Shown here piece by piece: positions 33,462 through 42,821 of a stretch of DNA of 64,000 nt. Source of the DNA: Pseudalkalibacillus salsuginis (lineage in GTDB: Bacteria; Bacillota; Bacilli; Bacillales; Fictibacillaceae); NCBI RefSeq assembly GCF_021646685.1, contig NZ_JAKJHW010000001.1, forward strand, positions 310,001 to 374,000. The letters are read 5' to 3'. Below the pieces are notes generated by a model. The model searched no databases and was not told the DNA's origin. It saw only the letters and a list, made by a program, of their open reading frames with translations. Within the stretch, counting starts at the first letter, position 1. Every line of letters begins with the position of its first letter. The position numbers and the translations under genes are program-made.

Positions 33462-35861
33462 TTACATCTGTTGGAAAGTCTTTATTTTATGGATGAAAGA
33501 TTCGGATGTACGCCGTGCAAACTCCAAATCTGGCGCTTGGGAATATACCGTGAATGTAGGATCTACGATGTCTGGCAGTATCAGGGTCCATCCACCGTTC
33601 GGATGATATACTTTAATGCCATCTACAAGATCAGTCATTTGATCGCGTGTTTCTTCCATCAATCTTCGCATCACTCTGCCTTTTACCCTTGAAGGACATT
33701 CAACCTGTTCGCGGATCAACTTGGTGTTAGGAAGCATTTTGACAAGTTGAGATAAAGGCTTCTGTTGGTTGGCCATCATATTCAGTATAGAAGTGAGGGC
33801 AAGGATTGCATCGTATTGGACATTCAGGACTGTCCCTCCTATTTTCATGATGGAACGAGCATCAGCCTTCGTACGGACTAATTTTCCACGCAGGGAATCA
33901 GCTAAGTGATCGAGCTCGGATGAACCGTAAACAGGAATGGCATATTCATCAAACTCTAAGTCCCCTAGCGATAATAGAACATAAAGCGAGAGCAGTTGAT
34001 CATCACTCAGCCAATCACCCTCCTCTGTCAGTAACTTCAGTTTTTCTCCCGTCTCATCAATCCATACCCCAAGATGTGCATCTGTAACATTCAATACACC
34101 ATGCATTTGAGTGGCAGTCGTATTCATCGGTATTGAAACAATTTGACATTTTAGACGCTCCAAAACCCTTGATACCGCAGAGTCATGAGATTTCGATGCT
34201 ATATTCGTCACGATCTTGAACTCACATGCTTGGATATTCGACTGGTTGATTCTTTGTAAGATAGCCTTTTCATATTCTTCATTTTTGCTATGGTCCGATT
34301 CCTGCATACCAATCCGGTCATACGGCGCTCGGCGATAATCTTCCTGCCAGAATGCGTTTTCTATTTTACGTTCAAAATCTGTGGAAACCGGGTATCCATC
34401 TTCATCATAAAACTCGATGGCCGTTTGTTGATTACCGAATCGTATAAATGCACCTCCTGCCCACCCCTCTTTTTCAACCGAATACCTTAGAATTGGGCTA
34501 AGCGAAGGGGAAAGATCAACAGTGTGTATGCCGGAAGAGTGCAATCCCTGTTCAAATGATTGTAGGATCAGTTGAGAGAACGGATGGTTATCAGATGCGA
34601 TGGCCAGCTTTTTGCCCTGCATGAGGCAGGCTCCATATGCTGAAGCTACTCTAGCCGCAAAATCAGGTGTGATTTCGATGTTTGCAATACCTCTTATGCT
34701 TCGATTAGTGAATAAGGACCTTGAAATCCTTTTGCTCCAGATCAAGGAGGTGTGAATGGTCGAGTTATCGACAATCTCCTTTTTCGGCCATACTTTGACT
34801 TCAGGTTTGACGGTAACCTTTTTACCGACTTGGACTTGATTCCCGATCACACTATGTTCGAACATACTCGTTCCTTCACCAATGAATGTTCCGTTTGCAA
34901 TGGTTGAGCCACGTAATTCTGAATTGGCGCCAACATATACATCATTCCATAAAATCGATCGTTTCAGGGATGCGTTAGAAGAAATGATGCTATTGGAACC
35001 GATCACTGTATAAGGATAAATTTTCGCATTCTGACGGACTGTCGTTCCGCTTCCAATATAGGCAGGGGTCTTAATCGATGCATGGTGCTCGATCACCACA
35101 TTTTCCCCGATCCGAAGACCTGGGAGGACTTCCTTACCTGGAAGAGGCAGATTGATCTGTCCATCCAGAAAGTCTTCATGGCTTTTACGGTATTGACTCA
35201 GGCTTCCAATATCCGACCAATACCCCTCTGCCGGATATCCATATAGCGGCTTATGTTCTTTCATCAATAATGGAAACAGATCTTTACTGAAATCTGTCGG
35301 TACCCCTGCGCTCAAATAGTTGAAAACTTCCGGTTCCAATACATAGATTCCAGTGTTGACTGTATCGCTGAAAACTTCATTCCAACTCGGCTTTTCAAAG
35401 AATCTAATAATCCTCTGATCTTTATCAGTCATGATGACACCGTATTCAAGCGGATTTTCAACCTGTTTCATGAAGATCGTTACGAGTGCTTCTTTTTCTT
35501 GATGGAAATTGATTCCAGTCTGTAAATCAAAATCAGTAAGTGCATCACCGCTTATTACGATAAATCGTTCGTTTAGAAAGCTTTCGGCGTTTTTAATACT
35601 TCCAGCTGTTCCCAAAGGTGTCGTTTCTTCGAAATAATGGAGATCGACTCCAAAATGGCTGCCATTGCCGAAGTATTCTTTGATATGCTCAGGCAAGTAT
35701 TGAACAGTCACTGCAATTTCAGTGATTCCATATTTCTTAAGAAGTTCGATGGTATACTCCATGACCGGTTTTTCGAGAATCGGTACCATCGGTTTAGGTA
35801 AATTGCATGTTAACGGACGTAAACGTGTTCCTTTACCGCCTGCCATTATGACTGCCTTCAA
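33462..35861 (-). CDS. NDP-sugar pyrophosphorylase fused to phosphohexomutase-like domain
   Basis: A 799-residue fusion. Residues 1-235 are a nucleotidyltransferase: MKAVIMAGGKGTRLRPLT (GGxGTRLRP), EKPVMEYTIELL, and metal Asp in VISGDALTDFD. Residues about 245-370 are a left-handed beta-helix of hexapeptide repeats (YIGSGTTVRQNAKIYPYTVI). Residues 380-790 look like a phosphomannomutase/phosphoglucomutase, with LSPILRYSVEKEGWAGGAFI. The place where active mutases have the phosphoserine (TASHNP) reads IRFGNQQTAIEF, with no Ser, so the mutase half is probably inactive or altered. It starts at TTG 35861, nine bases after AGGAG, 1 bp beyond the upstream stop: last gene of the operon. Confidence 0.88.
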   Translation of the reverse strand: MKAVIMAGGKGTRLRPLTCNLPKPMVPILEKPVMEYTIELLKKYGITEIAVTVQYLPEHIKEYFGNGSHFGVDLHYFEETTPLGTAGSIKNAESFLNERFIVISGDALTDFDLQTGINFHQEKEALVTIFMKQVENPLEYGVIMTDKDQRIIRFFEKPSWNEVFSDTVNTGIYVLEPEVFNYLSAGVPTDFSKDLFPLLMKEHKPLYGYPAEGYWSDIGSLSQYRKSHEDFLDGQINLPLPGKEVLPGLRIGENVVIEHHASIKTPAYIGSGTTVRQNAKIYPYTVIGSNSIISSNASLKRSILWNDVYVGANSELRGSTIANGTFIGEGTSMFEHSVIGNQVQVGKKVTVKPEVKVWPKKEIVDNSTIHTSLIWSKRISRSLFTNRSIRGIANIEITPDFAARVASAYGACLMQGKKLAIASDNHPFSQLILQSFEQGLHSSGIHTVDLSPSLSPILRYSVEKEGWAGGAFIRFGNQQTAIEFYDEDGYPVSTDFERKIENAFWQEDYRRAPYDRIGMQESDHSKNEEYEKAILQRINQSNIQACEFKIVTNIASKSHDSAVSRVLERLKCQIVSIPMNTTATQMHGVLNVTDAHLGVWIDETGEKLKLLTEEGDWLSDDQLLSLYVLLSLGDLEFDEYAIPVYGSSELDHLADSLRGKLVRTKADARSIMKIGGTVLNVQYDAILALTSILNMMANQQKPLSQLVKMLPNTKLIREQVECPSRVKGRVMRRLMEETRDQMTDLVDGIKVYHPNGGWTLILPDIVDPTFTVYSQAPDLEFARRTSESFIHKIKTFQQM

Positions 35862-35862
35862 T

Positions 35863-38646
35863 TCACTTCACTCCTGCCATTGTCGGTTTCTTTTTGTCAC
35901 TTGCTAACACTTCACCAGTTTTTATGGAGATATCTTCCCAACTGTACTTCGTATGAACATCTTCTTGGGCTTGTTTACAGATGCGAAATGAAAGCCCTGC
36001 ATCTTTATATAGACGGATGATTTGATCCCGGATGCTTTGAGGATTGCCTGGATAGACTTTCAATCCGTTCACATCATGCTCGATGATATCGCCTAATCCT
36101 CCTGTGTCACTGACGATGACGGGCGTACCCGCTGCCATCCCTTCTAACGCGACGATACCGAACGGTTCATAATGGCTAGGGAAAATGACAGCATCCGATT
36201 CGTGTAAATAGTTGTTCCGTTCCTCATCGGATACAAAACCGATAAAAAATACCTGGTCTTCCAAACCTCTATGTCTCACTTTATTCCGGTACTCTTCAAG
36301 CATCGGTCCTTTCCCAGCGATGATGAATTTTATGTCGGGGTATACGTTTTTCAATAATGCGGATGCTTCAATAAGTGTTAGGAAACCTTTTTCCGGCACC
36401 ATCCTTCCAAGTGAAAAAACATGAAAGCAAGACCGCCCTCCAAAATTCGTTTTCCAATCTACAATCTGGTTTCCGGTTTTAAATAAATCAGACTCTACTC
36501 CGTTCGGAATAATCGTCATTTTGTCTCTCGGAACCTGGAAGACTTCGATTAAGTCTCGTTTCATATATTCACTGCAAACAATGATATGCCTCGACTCATA
36601 CATTAATTCCCATTCTTTATGATGGATTTCCGCCTGCTGGTCATTATGGATCCCTTTATTCCTACCGTATTCCGTTGCGTGAATTGTCGAATAAAGCGGG
36701 ATTTTCAGCCGTTGTTTCAACCCTTTGGCGGCAACACTTACGATCCAATCATGCGCATGGATGCAATCGAATGTGATTTGTTCGCCTAATTGTGATCCGA
36801 GTTCAGAAATCGCTATATTTAAGCTACCGGCCCAGTGATAAAAATCGTCATGATGAGGTTGTTTCCCACTTACACGAAAAACATGGACACCTTGATTGAT
36901 TTCATAATCCGGATAGCCATCGACGGCACAAGTAATGACATATACTTGATGTCCTTGCTTGACAAGTGTCCTTGATAAATCAAAAACATGTCTGGATAAA
37001 CCGCCAACGACCATTGGTGGGAATTCCCATGACAACATCAAAATGTTGAGGTTCTTTTCTCCGGTTCTATCATTTGGTTTCGAAAGGATATATTCATCGT
37101 GCCGTGACGAAAAACTCGATCCCTTCTGCCAATGGAGAAATGGATATCTCTCTTCATAATCCTGCAAATCACTCTCGAAAACCCTTTTATCATTCAGTTC
37201 TTTTACGAGTTCATTGAATACAGAGATATGCTCTTTCAATCTTGAAACAGCATAATCTGAGGCGCTCTGCTGATCCATAATGAATGACCAGTCACTGCTC
37301 GTTGCCAACAGCCATTCACGCTTCAATTGATCCAAAGCCCTCTGTGTAAGGGGGGCAGGGTTTTTATGAATCGTCATTTGTTTTACAAGTTCATGCTCCA
37401 TTGCGTGAAGATGTCTATAGATCCAGGCATTGGATTCATTTAGCCAGACTTCACCGTACCCATTTCTTCCCCATGTTGAAAAACATGTATGATGGGTCTG
37501 CAATTCTTGGTAATGGCGCTTGATGAATTCTTTAGGTGTGATCCATGGAATATTTGTTTTTTCAGACTTCATCAACATTTGAAGCCATTCAGGACCTTCA
37601 AACCACCAGTGTCCAAACAGCTCAGCATCAAAAGCTGCAAGCGTCACGCTAGCCGAGTCAGTGCCGCATTCCTTTATTCTTTCGCTCACAGTATGGAGGA
37701 AGTCTTCACAATGTTGTTCCGCCTTTCTAATTGCCTTTTCTCTAATATAGGTTTCTTTAGCTTCTGTATCCCCAGTTATGCGATAATATTTCAACCCTGT
37801 ATCGACCCTGATCCCATCTGGATGGATATAAGGTGCAATATAGTCATGGTCTCGGCCATACCCTACGTCACGATAAAATTCACGGTATTCATAATCACCT
37901 GGATAACCCGTCCTTGCATCCCACACCTTTTTAGATGTACTCACACATCTCGGGAATAAAACGATTCCATGCGGTGAGAAAACGGGTGTATTTTTTCTTT
38001 GAGATTCTGGATCCAGCTTTCTGATCGTATCCTCGTCCACAAATACATAACGGACCCCATCTTCATAAAGCACCTTATCAATACCAGGCGAAAAAGCACA
38101 TTCCGGCAGCCAGAAACCATCTGGCTTAAACCCAAAATGATGCTCAAAGCATTTCAATCCATCTTTGATCTGTGCACGGATTCCTTGTTCCGTTTGAATA
38201 TAAGGAAGGATAGCGTGTGTAGCGGATGAGGTGATGCCTTCTACTTTATCTTGAGTCATGAAATATCTGTAAGCTGAAATGAGATCGCAGTTCCATTCAA
38301 GAAAAGTTTCTTTGATTTTCTTGAAACGTTCTATGTAAAATTCTACGACTCTGCTTTCCTCAGGCTCTTTAACAAAGTCCCTTTCTTTCAACAAAAGCTC
38401 TTGTGTATTTCGAATATGGGCCAAATACCGTTCTTGGAACGTATTGCTAGCGAGCATTTCAAGTAATGGAGGTGAAAGTGAAAGTGTATATTTCACTTCT
38501 GATGAACATGATTCCAACCCCCACAGGAGAGGAATATAGGTTTCAGAAACTGCTTCAAATAACCATCTTTCCTCAAGACGATCAGGTTCCCTATGTAAAA
38601 CAAAAGGTAAATGCGCATGTAATACCAATGAAAAATAACTGTTCAA
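35863..38646 (-). CDS. GH57 (DUF1957) - GT4 glycosyltransferase fusion
   Basis: A 927-residue two-domain enzyme. Residues 1-520 are a GH57 alpha-glucan branching-type domain: VLHAHLPFV (motif 1), GFWLPECAFSPGI with the nucleophile Glu (motif 3), AAFDAELFGHWWFEGP with the acid Asp (motif 4), and STWGRNGYGEVWLN. Residues about 545-920 are a GT4 GT-B transferase: LSWEFPPMVVGGLSRHV at the acceptor side, FSLGRMVPEKGFLTLIEA, and HYEPFGIVALEGMAAGTPVI with the EX7E motif. Making and branching an alpha-glucan in one chain is the simplest reading. Starts at TTG 38646 after GTGAGG. Middle gene of the operon. Confidence 0.9.
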   Translation of the reverse strand: MNSYFSLVLHAHLPFVLHREPDRLEERWLFEAVSETYIPLLWGLESCSSEVKYTLSLSPPLLEMLASNTFQERYLAHIRNTQELLLKERDFVKEPEESRVVEFYIERFKKIKETFLEWNCDLISAYRYFMTQDKVEGITSSATHAILPYIQTEQGIRAQIKDGLKCFEHHFGFKPDGFWLPECAFSPGIDKVLYEDGVRYVFVDEDTIRKLDPESQRKNTPVFSPHGIVLFPRCVSTSKKVWDARTGYPGDYEYREFYRDVGYGRDHDYIAPYIHPDGIRVDTGLKYYRITGDTEAKETYIREKAIRKAEQHCEDFLHTVSERIKECGTDSASVTLAAFDAELFGHWWFEGPEWLQMLMKSEKTNIPWITPKEFIKRHYQELQTHHTCFSTWGRNGYGEVWLNESNAWIYRHLHAMEHELVKQMTIHKNPAPLTQRALDQLKREWLLATSSDWSFIMDQQSASDYAVSRLKEHISVFNELVKELNDKRVFESDLQDYEERYPFLHWQKGSSFSSRHDEYILSKPNDRTGEKNLNILMLSWEFPPMVVGGLSRHVFDLSRTLVKQGHQVYVITCAVDGYPDYEINQGVHVFRVSGKQPHHDDFYHWAGSLNIAISELGSQLGEQITFDCIHAHDWIVSVAAKGLKQRLKIPLYSTIHATEYGRNKGIHNDQQAEIHHKEWELMYESRHIIVCSEYMKRDLIEVFQVPRDKMTIIPNGVESDLFKTGNQIVDWKTNFGGRSCFHVFSLGRMVPEKGFLTLIEASALLKNVYPDIKFIIAGKGPMLEEYRNKVRHRGLEDQVFFIGFVSDEERNNYLHESDAVIFPSHYEPFGIVALEGMAAGTPVIVSDTGGLGDIIEHDVNGLKVYPGNPQSIRDQIIRLYKDAGLSFRICKQAQEDVHTKYSWEDISIKTGEVLASDKKKPTMAGVK

Positions 38647-38656
38647 TCTGTTCGCC

Positions 38657-39304
38657 TCACTTTAATAAACTATAGATCGAGTAGGTTGAGAATTGTTCAT
38701 ACCATTCAGGAGACTTTTGGGCGCCCGATTTCCATCTATCCACCGCCTCATTATGTCTCATAGAACCTCCTGCAGTCCGCGGTGTTTCTATAGGGGCAGA
38801 ACGTAATACTGTAAAAAATCCACTACACTCACACTGTATTCCGAAATCAACGATAAACGTCCGGTTATCTTCCAAATTGTTGATAAACCAGTTATCCGTC
38901 ATTTCTGGCAAACTGATATCAAAATACCAGTGACTGTTATGACCGTTAAAATGCAAGTCACTGATATCATAAACTCTCAATTGTTTATTCAGATCCGACC
39001 ACGGTTTCCTAAAATGATGAGCAACCATATTACTCGTAATAGTTTTCAGATCCCAATATGCATAGACGGTGTGAGGGCCTTGCGGTAAAAGGGCAAGGCG
39101 ATCCATTTCGTAAGTAGAAGGGATCTTTCTTGATATATGAACACGGGTCTCTGGAAGCTGATTTTTTTTGAATGAAGAGGTTCTATCAAGTTTTTGTAAT
39201 TTCCGAAGACGGTATTGGATTTTCCCGACAGTGCTGTCCATCTCTTCTGCGATCTGTTTGATTGTGTAGCCTTTGTTCTTCAGCGCTAAAATCTTTTCAA
39301 CCAT
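38657..39304 (-). CDS. DUF4912 protein with N-terminal helix-turn-helix
   Basis: A 215-residue protein. The first 45 residues form a helix-turn-helix-like unit (LALKNKGYTIKQIAEEMDST then VGKIQYRLRKLQ). Residues about 65-185 are DUF4912: LALLPQGPHTVYAYWDLKTI, LRVYDISDLHFNGHN, YFDISLPEMTDNWFI and GFFTVLRSAPIETPR. The domain looks like an immunoglobulin or CBM48-like beta-sandwich and travels with glucan enzymes. It could sense a glucan and control the operon, or bind the product. It is the first gene; TAGGAGG lies 5 bp before the ATG and the next gene is 10 bp on. Confidence 0.85.
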   Translation of the reverse strand: MVEKILALKNKGYTIKQIAEEMDSTVGKIQYRLRKLQKLDRTSSFKKNQLPETRVHISRKIPSTYEMDRLALLPQGPHTVYAYWDLKTITSNMVAHHFRKPWSDLNKQLRVYDISDLHFNGHNSHWYFDISLPEMTDNWFINNLEDNRTFIVDFGIQCECSGFFTVLRSAPIETPRTAGGSMRHNEAVDRWKSGAQKSPEWYEQFSTYSIYSLLK

Positions 39305-39632
39305 GATTACCTCCTATGACAGTAATATGAATAGTTTTCAACATCGTATCACCGGTTGATACCCCCATCAATAAGCGTAAAATGTAGAAAGTTGCGGTTT
39401 GTATGTACATCAATTTACTAGAGGTTTTATTTTATTTTTGCAAACGCATGCAATACAGATTACGCTATATTTTTACTTATTTTTCTTTCGTTGGACGAAA
39501 AGAGTAAAGATAAGCGGTAGAAATTGTCGAATTTTAATAGGAATTTAGGATTAGATTTAGTGAAAAAGCTACCCCATCGACAAAGTCTGTGATATAAAAG
39601 TATGTGAGATTATTTTTTATAGGGGGAGCAGG
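39305..39632. other. Divergent intergenic region, 328 bp
   Basis: A/T-rich gap between the glucan operon and the rightward small gene at 39633. It must hold both promoters. On the minus strand I see CATATTA about 20 bp upstream of the DUF4912 ribosome site, which could be a forespore-type -10, but no convincing -35 goes with it. No gene or RNA structure seen. Confidence 0.4.
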
Positions 39633-39836
39633 ATGGAATTCACAATATTGGCACTATTGGTTGCTGGAATAGTCTTAATCGTTCTATCATTTTTCAAACA
39701 GAACCGGACTCAGCAGATTGAGACCCAACTCGAAAACGTATCGATTCAATTGATGAAAGAACTTTATCAAATTAATAAAAAAATCAAAGTTCTAGAAGAA
39801 GAAATGATGATCACAGATAGAAGAGAGATTAAATAG
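39633..39836 (+). CDS. Small membrane protein with coiled-coil tail
   Basis: A 67-residue protein: one N-terminal membrane helix (EFTILALLVAGIVLIVLSFF), then a heptad-like helical tail (QIETQLENVSIQLMKELYQ then KIKVLEEEM). Such proteins often scaffold at the membrane. The ribosome site is AGGGGGAG. It is 1 bp before the next gene, with which it forms an operon. It occupies the yqzC-yqzD region next to phoU, but I cannot assign it to either gene with confidence. Confidence 0.7.
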   Translation: MEFTILALLVAGIVLIVLSFFKQNRTQQIETQLENVSIQLMKELYQINKKIKVLEEEMMITDRREIK

Positions 39837-39837
39837 C

Positions 39838-40323
39838 ATGATGAACAGTGGTTTAAGAGGGTTTGGTGCAGGGCTGATCATTGCTTCTGGTATTCTGGCA
39901 TTAGTTCATTTCCAGGGAACAGATAAATTGGATTCCGAAGCCAATGCAGAATCAGCTGAAGAAATTACATATTCGGAAGTAAACACATTCCTTGAAAAAG
40001 AAGGTCTTGTAGCGATCGATCAGGGAAAGCTGGATCAGCTGGAAGGTAATCAAAATACTGAAGATGAAAAGACAGCAGAAGAAGCTCCAACAGAAAAACC
40101 TGAGGAGGAAACCGTTGTCAAAACGACAGTGGTGATTTCAAAAGGAACGTCCACTGGGCAGGTCACAGATTATTTAGAGAGTGAAAAAATCATAAAAAGC
40201 AGTGATGAATTGTTAAATTATCTCCGTTCCAACAACTTGGAAAACAAAGTGAGATTCGGAAATTATGAAGTGAACAGCAAGATGACGATAGCTGAAATCG
40301 CAGAAGTCATCACTTCACCATAA
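39838..40323 (+). CDS. MltG/YceG-like N-terminal domain protein without catalytic part
   Basis: A 161-residue membrane-anchored protein: an N-terminal helix (FGAGLIIASGILALVHF), an acidic low-complexity linker (residues 70-90, rich in Glu, Pro and Thr), and a C-terminal LysM-like domain reading VVISKGTSTGQVTDYLESEK then RFGNYEVNSKMTIAEIAEVI. That resembles the small domain ahead of the catalytic part of MltG, the endolytic transglycosylase that sets glycan strand ends. The catalytic region with its Glu is wholly missing, so it may only bind wall or a partner. Confidence 0.7.
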   Translation: MMNSGLRGFGAGLIIASGILALVHFQGTDKLDSEANAESAEEITYSEVNTFLEKEGLVAIDQGKLDQLEGNQNTEDEKTAEEAPTEKPEEETVVKTTVVISKGTSTGQVTDYLESEKIIKSSDELLNYLRSNNLENKVRFGNYEVNSKMTIAEIAEVITSP

Positions 40324-40351
40324 AGAAATTTATACTTTCTTTAAATTAATA

Positions 40352-40402
40352 AAAGGGACTGCCCCCTAAGTCTTTGTTCAGACATCTGGGGTACAGTCCC
40401 TT
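40352..40402. terminator. Bidirectional terminator between the MltG-like gene and phoU
   Basis: AAAGGGACTG-CCCC pairs with GGGGT-ACAGTCCCTTT. The loop is about 20 nt. It shares the GGGGCAGTCCC core with the palindrome at 27449. Confidence 0.88.
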
Positions 40403-40410
40403 TCTGTTCG

Positions 40411-41070
40411 TTATTCATTTAAATCATAATGCTTACCTTTTACGAGGTAAACGATGCTTTCAGCGATGTTCGTTGCATGATCTGCAGTACGCTCTATATA
40501 ACGGCAAACAAAGCTTAACTGGATGATCTGATTTGTTGAATCTGGATACTCCTTCATCATGCTAAGAATCTCCTGGATCAATTGACCATATTTTTCATCC
40601 ACGTAATCATCCTTATCCGCCATTCTCTTCGCAAGCACAATATCCTCTTCTTTATAGGCTTGGATGGCTTCAGTCAGCATTTCCTTAGCCGTTTCTGCCA
40701 AAGCAGGAATATCTATGAGCGGTTTAATCAATGGTTCATTTCCAATGCGGATAACGGATTTTGCGATATTTACTGCAAAATCTGCTATCCGTTCTATATC
40801 AGAAGAAATTTTGATGGACACGATGATACGACGGAGGTCACTTGCAACTGGCGCTTGTTTCGCAATTAGGAGAATCGCTTTATCATTGATTTCTTCTTCA
40901 AGATCATTGATTCGGTAATCATTATCAATAATACGCAATGCTTGATCGATATCTTGATTTTTCAGCGCGTCAATCGCTTCCTCCAATGCATTCTCTGCCA
41001 GCTGACCTAATTGAACCAACATTTCTCTCAATTCATCCAACTGGGTTTGGAAACTTTCCCTCACAACCAT
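40411..41070 (-). CDS. phoU: Phosphate signalling protein PhoU
   Basis: A 219-residue all-helical protein built from two three-helix repeats. Each repeat has its metal-binding motif: DYRINDLEEEI with SSDIERIADFA, and DKDDYVDEKYGQ with RYIERTADHATNIAE. PhoU links the Pst transporter to phosphate control and restrains uptake. Last gene of the pst operon, 13 bp after pstB, closed by the terminator at 40352. Confidence 0.95.
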   Translation of the reverse strand: MVVRESFQTQLDELREMLVQLGQLAENALEEAIDALKNQDIDQALRIIDNDYRINDLEEEINDKAILLIAKQAPVASDLRRIIVSIKISSDIERIADFAVNIAKSVIRIGNEPLIKPLIDIPALAETAKEMLTEAIQAYKEEDIVLAKRMADKDDYVDEKYGQLIQEILSMMKEYPDSTNQIIQLSFVCRYIERTADHATNIAESIVYLVKGKHYDLNE

Positions 41071-41083
41071 TCAACACACTCCC

Positions 41084-41917
41084 CTATCCGAATCGACCTG
41101 TGATATAGTCTTCGGTTCTTTTATCTTCTGGATTGGAAAACAATGCATCTGTACCTGAGAATTCCACAACTTCACCATTCAAGAAGAATGCGGTCTTGTC
41201 GGAAATCCTTGCTGCTTGTTGCATGTTATGGGTGACGATGGCAATACTGTAGTCTTTCTTCAGTTCTTGCACCAATTCCTCCACTTTTAAAGTTGAAATC
41301 GGATCAAGTGCAGAGGTAGGTTCATCCATTAAAATGACATCCGGTTCGATTGCAAGGCAACGAGCAATACAGATACGTTGCTGTTGTCCACCGGAAAGAC
41401 CGTATGCATTTTCATTCAAACGGTCTTTCACTTCATCCCAAATCGCAGCTCCCCGCAAGCTTTTTTCAACAATCTGATCGAGTATCTTCTTGTTGCGTAT
41501 GCCATGGATACGTGGTCCATAGGCAATATTATCGTAAATGGATTTTGGAAACGGATTCGGCTTTTGAAAGACCATACCTACTTGAGTCCTTAATTCTTCC
41601 ACACGATATTTAGGTTGAAAAATATTTTTCTCACGATATTTGATCGCACCGGATATTTTTACGATAGGAACCATTTCTACCATACGATTTAATGTTTTAA
41701 TAAAAGTCGATTTTCCGCAACCGGATGGTCCAATAATTGCTGTCACTTCATTTTCAGGAATCGAGAGGTTAATTTCTTTTAATGCGTGCTCTTCTCCATA
41801 CCAGAGATTCAAATCCTTTGTCTCGAAAACATTCTTTTTGTTGCTGGCATTGCTGGTTGATTGATTCTTTTCTATTTTTCGTTTGTTGTTCTTTTTTTCT
41901 ATAGTAAGAGTGGTCAT
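41084..41917 (-). CDS. pstB: Phosphate ABC transporter ATP-binding protein
   Basis: A 277-residue ATPase of the high-affinity phosphate importer. Walker [19 protein letters not shown]-loop [16 protein letters not shown], signature [14 protein letters not shown], Walker [15 protein letters not shown] and the [14 protein letters not shown]-terminus are typical. It carries an extra basic N-terminus of about 30 residues ([18 protein letters not shown]) ahead of the ABC domain, which most PstB proteins lack. Start ATG 41917 after GGAGGG. Only one pstB is present, whereas B. subtilis has two. Confidence 0.96.
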   Translation of the reverse strand: MTTLTIEKKNNKRKIEKNQSTSNASNKKNVFETKDLNLWYGEEHALKEINLSIPENEVTAIIGPSGCGKSTFIKTLNRMVEMVPIVKISGAIKYREKNIFQPKYRVEELRTQVGMVFQKPNPFPKSIYDNIAYGPRIHGIRNKKILDQIVEKSLRGAAIWDEVKDRLNENAYGLSGGQQQRICIARCLAIEPDVILMDEPTSALDPISTLKVEELVQELKKDYSIAIVTHNMQQAARISDKTAFFLNGEVVEFSGTDALFSNPEDKRTEDYITGRFG

Positions 41918-41934
41918 TGATAATCCCTCCACAT

Positions 41935-42819
41935 TTATAATCTTCTTTGATATTTGTTCCGTATGATGATCGCTATTGAATTCATCAAGAATAAAAGCAT
42001 AAGCAGCACGACAATTGCTCCTGCAGCCAAGTTTGCATATTCCTTAGTCAGTGCAGAATCTATTGTCCAATAATAGATCTGTAACGGCATGACAGTGAAT
42101 TTATCAAAAATACTATCCGGAAATGGAATCAGCAATGCTGGGATTCCCAGAACAACAAGTGGAGCCGTTTCACCAATGGCACGGGATAACGATAAGATGA
42201 CACCAGTCAATATTCCTGGGAGTGATGCAGGCAAGACAACATTCTTTACCGTTTGCCATTTGGTAGCTCCCATACCATAAGAGGCTTCCCTTAAATATTG
42301 TGGGACAGCACGGATAGACTCTTGACTAGCCACTACCACGATCGGAAGAACCAGCAGGGACATCGTCAATCCACCGGCTAACACTACGTTTCCTAAACTA
42401 AAGCCTTTTACAAACACAGTTAGACCTAATAAACCGAAGACGATGGAAGGAACACCAGCCAGGTTGGCAATATTGGTTTGTATAAGTGATGGAATACGCC
42501 CTTTTTTTGCGTATTCCTCTAAATAAATCGCAGTTCCAACGCCAAGAATCATGGTTAGTGGGGCAACGACTAACATCAACCAGAAAGATCCTAAAAGCGG
42601 ACCCATTACCCCAGCATTTTCGGCAAAGGTGGATAATTTACCAGTCAGGAATTGGAGGTCGATCCATTGGATTCCCTGTGAAAACACACGATAAATCAAA
42701 ACAACTAGCACGATCAAGCCAAACATCGTTGATAAAAAGAACAATGACTTGGCTAATTTATTGGTTGTAAGGCGTAAGTTCATTCTCTTTTGTACTTGAG
42801 CCGTATCAACATATTTCAT
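41935..42819 (-). CDS. pstA: Phosphate ABC transporter permease PstA
   Basis: A 294-residue integral membrane subunit with six helices. The ABC-coupling EAA loop is [29 protein letters not shown]-like (about residue 175). An 11-residue internal stretch, [12 protein letters not shown], is the usual PstA block. The TTG at 42825 is a possible start, but ATG 42819, ten bases after GGAGG, is chosen. Its start overlaps or abuts the pstC stop. Confidence 0.95.
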   Translation of the reverse strand: MKYVDTAQVQKRMNLRLTTNKLAKSLFFLSTMFGLIVLVVLIYRVFSQGIQWIDLQFLTGKLSTFAENAGVMGPLLGSFWLMLVVAPLTMILGVGTAIYLEEYAKKGRIPSLIQTNIANLAGVPSIVFGLLGLTVFVKGFSLGNVVLAGGLTMSLLVLPIVVVASQESIRAVPQYLREASYGMGATKWQTVKNVVLPASLPGILTGVILSLSRAIGETAPLVVLGIPALLIPFPDSIFDKFTVMPLQIYYWTIDSALTKEYANLAAGAIVVLLMLLFLMNSIAIIIRNKYQRRL

Positions 42820-42821
42820 AA

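Noticed and set aside
39305-39350. Sigma-G type promoter for the glucan operon (CATATTA)
   Set aside because: The -10 fits but no -35 at the right distance does, so sporulation control is not claimed.
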